Below the pieces are notes generated by a model that saw only the letters and a program-made list of their open reading frames with translations, had not been told where the DNA came from and did not search any database. Both the position numbers and the translations under genes were made by a program. From the NCBI GenBank assembly GCA_013042695.1, contig JABDPQ010000358.1, forward strand, positions 1-15,669: a stretch of 15,669 nt of DNA. Reading direction: 5' to 3'. Shown here piece by piece: positions 13,401-15,669 of the stretch (the first letter of the stretch is position 1; each line of letters starts with the position of its first letter). The DNA comes from Desulfobacterales bacterium (GTDB taxonomy: Bacteria > Desulfobacterota > Desulfobulbia > Desulfobulbales > Desulfocapsaceae).

Positions 13401-15669
13401 TGACATTTGAGAACGATGAAGCCACTACGGGTAATCCTGACATCCCGGATTTCTCCGGCGGTGATATCGTCAATTTCGGCGGCACCCTGACATTTGAACC
13501 CGGCACCACGTCCGGCACCTTTGCCAAGAATTTTAACCTTGACCTCATTTCCGGCAGTGACGGGAATACAGATATAAGCGCTGTTCACTATGTCAGAAAT
13601 GATATCCAGGTTGGCAGCAACAATATTCAGCTGCAGGTGGGCGATCTTTTGATGTCTACTGCTGGCGATGAAACCATCGGAAGCGACACTTTTGCAAGAG
13701 AAGACGTTTTCGTTTTCCGTCCCACCACCTCCGGTGATTACAGCAGCGGCAGCTTCTTCATGTTGATCGAAGGTAAAAATTCAGGGCTTATTGGTGACGT
13801 CAAAGGAATCGCCCTGGTTGAGCAGACAACTGATGTCGGCGATGTAACATTGACTCAAGGAGATTTCATCTTTGCAGACGGTGACAAGGATATTAAGCTC
13901 TTTCAGGCTGACCAATTAGGAGCTGTTACCACAGGAACTTCATCAATTCTTATCCAGGGCTCCGACATCGACTTCACCTCGAATGTCAGTGCACTACATC
14001 TGGTGCAGCAGGACACGGCTGTAGGTGACACCTCACTGACGGCAGGCCATATCCTGGTTGGTCTTGATGGCGACGACTCCACGGTTGGCAGTGCACCGAC
14101 TATCAGTATGACGCGCCAGGATCTATTCCTCCTTGACGTAACAACCACCGGGCCGGGTACAAGCGTTGCCGCGGCGACGCTGCTCTTCGAGGGACTGGAT
14201 GAGAGTCTTGATAGCGGAAATGAGGGGATCTGGGGCGCGTCGCTCCAGGCAAACGTGTCACCGACCCTCCCGCCATCAACATTCAACGTGGATGAGAACA
14301 GTGCCAACGGCGTCGCGGTCGGATCAGTAACCGCCAGCGACCCTGAAAACGCTACTCTGAACTATGCCATCACCTCTGGCAACACCAATGGCGCCTTTAC
14401 CATTGATGCAGCTACTGCTCAGATCACCGTAGCCAACAGCACAGCACTGGACTTTGAGATCAATCCAAGTTTCAGCCTGACGGTCGCAGCCATTGACGAC
14501 CAGGGCGCCTACACTACAGCCCCGGTCACAATCAACCTGAACAACCTCGATGAACCGGGTACAAACGATGCCCCGGAAAACAGTATCCCGGCAGACCAGA
14601 CCATCGATCGCAACGGCATGCTGCTGTTCTCCTCGACAACCGGTACCGGAATCTCGATCAGTGATTTCGACGCCGGCTCCAACCCGGTGCAAGTCGAAGT
14701 AGAGGTAACGAATGGTACCCTGAATCTTGCCGGCACCTATGGCCTGAGTTTCACAACCGGTAATGGCACAGCCGACACCGACATGCTTTTCACCGGTGCC
14801 ATTGCCGATATCAATACAGCACTGGAGGGCGCGACCTTCGTCGCCACCGGGAATTTCACCGGCACGGCCAGTGTTAAAATTGTCACCAATGACCAGGGCA
14901 ATACCGGCACCGGCGGCCCCTTAAGCGATACCGATACGATCACCATAACCGTCAAGGCGCCCGAGCAGAAAATCTGGCTGACTTTCGAAAACGACGAAGG
15001 ACCAACCGGCAGCAGCGAAATTCCGTCGATCACCGGCGGCGATGTGGTCACCTTCAGTGATATCACTCAGCTCGAGACCAGCGACTCCAATCCCCTGGCC
15101 TCGACCACCAGTGGTACCCTGGCCTATGGGTTCAACCTTGACACGGTGCTGTTATCTGATGGCATCACACCTGCCAGCGATGGCAATACCATAGTCAATG
15201 CGGTGCATCGTGTAAGCAGGGATATCCAGGTGGGCACCAACAACATCCAACTTTACGCCGGTGATCTGCTGCTTTCAACTGATACGTCTGATACCATTGG
15301 CGGCGTAGACTACGAAAAAGAAGACGTTTTTGTCTTTCACCCTGATAGCACAGATGACTATAGCCAAGGCAGCTTCTTCCGCCTGATCGATGGCAAAAAC
15401 GATACCAGTTGGGGCAATGTTACCGCAATCTCTCTGGTAGAAAGGTCTACAGAGATTGCTCCGGGTGTCACCCTCAGCGCCGGCGAGATCCTTGTCGCTC
15501 ATGCTGGATCGACCCAAAACATCCTGCGCTTCACTCCCGGAACACTAGGTGATACGACCACTGGCACAACCATTATCCTAGTCACCGGTGCAGATATAGA
15601 TATCGGTCAGGTCATCAGCGGCCTGCACCTGGTGCAGGCAGATACCATGGTTGGCGGAAGGTCGCTGAC
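10433..15669 (+). CDS. Giant LEPR-XLL/DUF4347 adhesin-like protein, N-terminal 1745 residues (3' end outside window)
   Basis: The frame runs without a stop from ATG 10433 to the right edge. An in-frame TAA directly precedes the ATG, so no earlier start exists. The N-terminus MAYFKPRHTSLLFEELEPRL continues LFSADG, the LEPR-XLL motif of giant repeat proteins. An acidic Ser/Thr linker (27-135) leads to DUF4347 (about 138-308; HIITHGKEG with H199, LLYGCN with C242, ADVASSDDITG, LGGDW). Residues about 311-700 hold eight W-x-G-x-x-W repeats of ~50 residues. Then follow cadherin-like repeats (722-852, 853-984), a ~290-residue block starting LWMTFENDE (987-1270), a cadherin domain (about 1276-1377, with DPEN and LDFE), and second copies of the cadherin-like repeat and of the LTFENDE block (1379 to edge). 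Predicted role: very large surface adhesin. No classical signal peptide is seen. Secretion genes are not in the window. DUF4347's function is not established. Confidence 0.92.
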   Translation, partial: MAYFKPRHTSLLFEELEPRLLFSADGAEALAAEAVEQPIQEEPVIIVEAEPGAEADTNDAPIDQSTQSDTTSTDDSSEENGTSTAENDAPQETDTTDSLSEAQQDISAEPTIATTENIPVSGEDVTETNLDSETTTNELILINDSASDYEQLVDAIEVNDDLNRSFEVIILDDEQNGIEQVSSILADTSDLDALHIITHGKEGSLALGSDWLDTDDLLANKDAVSAWNESFTENGDILLYGCNISSNDSNSLTTTLSALTDADVASSDDITGHTDLGGDWQLEHTSGDIETDVALDSSAQNEWRATLAPDAGYGVFSNTSATPRFTYWNGSSFAIADDTDTLNARYRIMQGADAPTRDEKIVVGVDAAGVVTGEISNGSGWNMFSLGNLGEVSEDYWYGVDVAYEQLSGDAVVVWNDNAQASGDKLRYAVWNGSTWSTSPTSISAYSGNEPQNMKLAFDPGSDTMALVVNDVTADDYVLIWDGTSWGNGLTLDTSGTSESDQSAISVAFEAQTGKAMVMYGKDADPDVYYRVWDGSDWADEASLTAAAGATGEARWITSATDMGSNRIAVGITTSINEAWVAIWDGSSWETPQEIGTTTTGLIYPNLAVGFESTTGHALATYGEGTQTAFRYRTWDDVGKWSNEQTGTDLGAVSNSMTLDSSPTSDQLMLSVQDENSDLHYLAWNGNSWEPDNLLSSDTGEIKNQPFVFIYDQDGMLVEPNAAPVNSVPATQNTAIDTFVVFSSGNGNLISISDSDDTSVEVTLDATEGAITLNGISGLSFSDGSGTSDDAMTFSGLLTDVNNALDGLQFIPTLGFEGFGRIQISTTDYGKGGTGTPKSDVDSVTIEIGDVNSAPVNNIPGAQTIDQNGMLLFSAATGTAISISDVDAGGNELEVTLNATNGTVNLSGTAGLTFTTGTGTGDGDMVFTGAINDINSVLEGATFISDPGFTGLASLQITTDDLGHSGAGGAQNDTDTISITVAVPDHTLWMTFENDEATTGNPDIPDFSGGDIVNFGGTLTFEPGTTSGTFAKNFNLDLISGSDGNTDISAVHYVRNDIQVGSNNIQLQVGDLLMSTAGDETIGSDTFAREDVFVFRPTTSGDYSSGSFFMLIEGKNSGLIGDVKGIALVEQTTDVGDVTLTQGDFIFADGDKDIKLFQADQLGAVTTGTSSILIQGSDIDFTSNVSALHLVQQDTAVGDTSLTAGHILVGLDGDDSTVGSAPTISMTRQDLFLLDVTTTGPGTSVAAATLLFEGLDESLDSGNEGIWGASLQANVSPTLPPSTFNVDENSANGVAVGSVTASDPENATLNYAITSGNTNGAFTIDAATAQITVANSTALDFEINPSFSLTVAAIDDQGAYTTAPVTINLNNLDEPGTNDAPENSIPADQTIDRNGMLLFSSTTGTGISISDFDAGSNPVQVEVEVTNGTLNLAGTYGLSFTTGNGTADTDMLFTGAIADINTALEGATFVATGNFTGTASVKIVTNDQGNTGTGGPLSDTDTITITVKAPEQKIWLTFENDEGPTGSSEIPSITGGDVVTFSDITQLETSDSNPLASTTSGTLAYGFNLDTVLLSDGITPASDGNTIVNAVHRVSRDIQVGTNNIQLYAGDLLLSTDTSDTIGGVDYEKEDVFVFHPDSTDDYSQGSFFRLIDGKNDTSWGNVTAISLVERSTEIAPGVTLSAGEILVAHAGSTQNILRFTPGTLGDTTTGTTIILVTGADIDIGQVISGLHLVQADTMVGGRSL
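11363..12532 (+). repeat. Eight ~50-residue W-x-G-x-x-W repeats, beta-propeller-like, in the adhesin
   Basis: Motif starts at adhesin residues 328, 376, 431, 481, 533, 584, 635 and 684 (for example YAVWNGSTW, VLIWDGTSW, YRVWDGSDW, VAIWDGSSW) are spaced 48-55 residues apart. Copies 2 and 7 are degenerate (ISNGSGW, TWDDVGKW). Each later copy is preceded by a hydrophobic strand pair such as MKLAFDP or ISVAFEA, consistent with four-stranded blades. The fold is inferred; the periodicity is seen. Confidence 0.7.
12989..15669 (+). repeat. 526-residue (1578-bp) super-repeat in the adhesin
   Basis: Residues 853-1378 (12989-14566) and 1379 onward (14567 to the edge) share the same order: a cadherin-like unit beginning APVNNIPGAQTIDQNGMLLF or APENSIPADQTIDRNGMLLF, a TFENDE block with DIQVGSNNIQL or DIQVGTNNIQL, then EDVFVF and ALHLVQQDT or GLHLVQADT. 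A diverged half-unit at 722-852 precedes them. The DNA copies are clearly diverged, indicating old duplication. More copies probably lie beyond the edge. Confidence 0.85.

Noticed and set aside
13030..13548. 172-residue minus-strand frame, and similar ones at 12521-13021 and 14737-15066
   Set aside because: They are shadows of the cadherin-like repeats of the giant + strand gene; they recur with the repeat and look like composition artefacts.

Overview
This window comes from a Gram-negative bacterium. It carries very large repeat-rich surface proteins, a membrane-bound multistep phosphorelay and several cyclic di-GMP (c-di-GMP) enzymes. The LEPR-type N-terminus, the DUF4347 domain, the moderate GC content and the leader RNA would fit Desulfobacterota (Desulfobulbales or Desulfuromonadales) or a marine beta/gammaproteobacterium. 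This placement is inference only; there is no rRNA or housekeeping gene to settle it.

Layout, all on the + strand: (1) 3-1934, the C-terminal 643 residues of a giant adhesin-like protein that begins outside the window. It has Ig/cadherin/VCBS-type repeats, an Asp-Pro linker, and a C-terminal hydrophobic anchor with an acidic tail. (2) 2020-5049, a membrane hybrid histidine kinase (periplasmic sensor, PAS, HisKA, HATPase, REC, Hpt, Hpt). (3) 5069-6814, a REC-GGDEF-EAL response regulator with a degenerate GGDEF and an intact EAL. (4) 6851-9895, a membrane protein whose sensor half is homologous to gene 2. It continues with an intact GGDEF, then a degenerate GGDEF and an intact EAL homologous to gene 3. 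(5) 9896-10432, a 537-bp AT-rich leader without genes. It holds a structure resembling a divergent class I c-di-GMP riboswitch, phased TGTCA repeats and a hairpin next to the start codon. (6) 10433 to the window end, the first 1745 residues of a second giant adhesin: LEPR-XLL motif, DUF4347, eight ~50-residue W-x-G-x-x-W repeats that look like a beta-propeller, then cadherin-like super-repeats. It is still open at the right edge.

Working model (inference): genes 2-4 form one operon. The kinase and the GGDEF/EAL protein read the same kind of envelope signal through paralogous periplasmic domains. The kinase would phosphorylate the REC-EAL protein through its Hpt domains, while the third protein makes and degrades c-di-GMP. 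The flanking giant surface proteins are the likely targets, and the downstream one may be controlled directly at the RNA level by c-di-GMP or a related ligand. This would be a self-contained sensing-to-adhesion locus, different from the classical LapD/LapG arrangement, since neither LapD nor LapG is encoded in the window.
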